Part shown: positions 5,692 to 6,416 of the stretch, in pieces
How positions within the stretch are numbered: the first letter of the stretch is position 1
Layout of the letters: the number at the start of each line of letters is the position of its first letter
Source of the DNA: Deltaproteobacteria bacterium
GTDB lineage: Bacteria; Myxococcota_A; UBA9042; DTJE01
Direction: 5' to 3'
Assembly (NCBI GenBank): GCA_016784945.1
Contig: JADHTP010000183.1
Coordinates: 1 to 6,416 of the forward strand
DNA length: 6,416 bases
Program-made: the position numbers and the translations under genes
The notes under the pieces: generated by a model
Seen by the model: only the letters and a program-made list of their open reading frames with translations
What the model was told of the DNA's origin: nothing
Databases searched by the model: none

Positions 5692-6416
5692 ATGAAGGTC
5701 GAAATAGAAGAACTGGGAGATCTGAAAGTCCGGATCACCGTGGAGGTGGACGCCGACACTTTTCAGGACAAGAAAAAGACGCTGGCCAGGTCCTACGCCC
5801 CCCACGTGACCATGAAGGGGTTCAGGCCCGGAAAGGCGCCGCTCGAAATGGTGATGCGCCAGATCGGCCCCGCCCTGGACGGCGAGGTTCGCGAGGACAT
5901 CATCAAGACCACCTTCACGGACGCCCTGGACGAAAAATCCCTGAAACCGTCCGTGGAGCCCCAGGTGGAGATCAAGGACGCCGGGGACGACGGGAGTTTC
6001 AGCTATTCGGCCGAATTCGAATGCATGCCCACCATCGATCCCACGGACTACCTGGGCGTCGAAGTGGTGGACCCCACGCTCCCCGAAATCAAGGACGAGG
6101 ACGTGGAGGCCGGCCTGGAACGCATGCAGCAGGCCGCCGCCACCTGGGAGGCCAAGGAGGCCGACAGCGTGGGCCACGAAAACGACATGGCGATCTGCCG
6201 GCTGGTGATCAAGGACCCGGGCACGGAAGAGGTGATCAAGGAAGAGGACGACCGTCGCCTCGTGGTCGGCATGGCGGATTACCCGGTGGCCGACATGGGC
6301 CGCGAGCTCCTGGGAATGAAGGCCGGGGAAGAGAAGACCATCAAGGGAACCTTCTCCGAGGGCCCCATGGCCCGCGAAGACGGGGAAGAGGCCGCTTCAC
6401 GGGAGGCGCTGGTCAC
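5692..6416 (+). CDS. tig: Trigger factor (partial, C-terminus beyond window)
   Basis: Trigger factor is the ribosome-bound chaperone that meets nascent chains at the exit tunnel. The 241 visible residues begin MKVEIEELGD, and the ribosome-docking signature GFRPGKAP falls at 43-50, the same position as in E. coli. The N-terminal domain runs to about residue 112, followed by the linker DYLGVEVVDP (119-128). The next part (about 160 onward) sits where the FKBP-type PPIase domain belongs. LLGMKAGEEKTIKGTF (206-221) fits its usual end, but the DGxxFEGG and IPGFE landmarks are missing. The start is the ATG at 5692, preceded by AAGGAG with a 6-base spacer, and matches the family N-terminus. The frame is open to the window edge with two bases left over, so the C-terminal chaperone arms are not visible. 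In many bacteria clpP and clpX follow; that cannot be checked here. Confidence 0.95.
   Translation, partial: MKVEIEELGDLKVRITVEVDADTFQDKKKTLARSYAPHVTMKGFRPGKAPLEMVMRQIGPALDGEVREDIIKTTFTDALDEKSLKPSVEPQVEIKDAGDDGSFSYSAEFECMPTIDPTDYLGVEVVDPTLPEIKDEDVEAGLERMQQAAATWEAKEADSVGHENDMAICRLVIKDPGTEEVIKEEDDRRLVVGMADYPVADMGRELLGMKAGEEKTIKGTFSEGPMAREDGEEAASREALV

Noticed and set aside
5611..6177. Minus-strand open frame opposite tig
   Set aside because: The plus strand encodes trigger factor with its signature at the canonical position and a strong ribosome site. The opposite frame shows no family features.

Overview
The window looks like a piece of a GC-rich Gram-negative chromosome. Two OmpA-system lipoproteins, a cysteine-rich lipoprotein with a Gly/Asp/Pro-rich linker, and thrombospondin type 3 calcium repeats before an OmpA domain together suggest a myxobacterial or other deltaproteobacterial-type lineage. 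The lineage is an inference from gene style, not a demonstrated placement. A gene for the lysine-fermentation enzyme 3,5-diaminohexanoate dehydrogenase hints at an anaerobic or amino-acid-using lifestyle, but does not prove it.

Layout, right to left on the minus strand: a small Cys-rich lipoprotein (5247-5543), then a short gap with a good sigma70-like promoter, then a tightly packed run of six genes. These are a DUF4398-like lipoprotein (4788-5174), an OmpA/TSP3 lipoprotein (3772-4791), coaBC (2514-3722), a family 4 type uracil-DNA glycosylase (1793-2506), kdd (726-1772) and tdk (139-726). Gaps are -4, 49, 7, 20 and -1 bases, so one polycistronic unit is likely. The 49-base gap before coaBC holds two small hairpins and is the only place where the unit might be split. 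On the plus strand, the trigger factor gene tig (5692-6416) diverges from the Cys-rich lipoprotein and runs off the right edge. The 148-base divergent gap carries five copies of a 7-base repeat and a candidate tig promoter. The left 138 bases have no gene I can support.

Functionally the minus-strand unit joins an envelope pair (a lipoprotein plus a peptidoglycan-binding OmpA lipoprotein) to housekeeping metabolism: coenzyme A synthesis (CoaBC, which uses CTP), uracil removal from DNA, thymidine salvage (Tdk) and a lysine-catabolism dehydrogenase. Tdk and the glycosylase are loosely linked through the dTTP/dUTP balance; the other links are not obvious.

I found no defence system, mobile element, CRISPR array or RNA gene. 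The points most worth following up are the isolated kdd, the changed decarboxylase residues in CoaBC, a trigger factor whose PPIase region lacks the usual landmarks, the shared helical module of the two neighbouring lipoproteins, and the 7-base tandem repeat.
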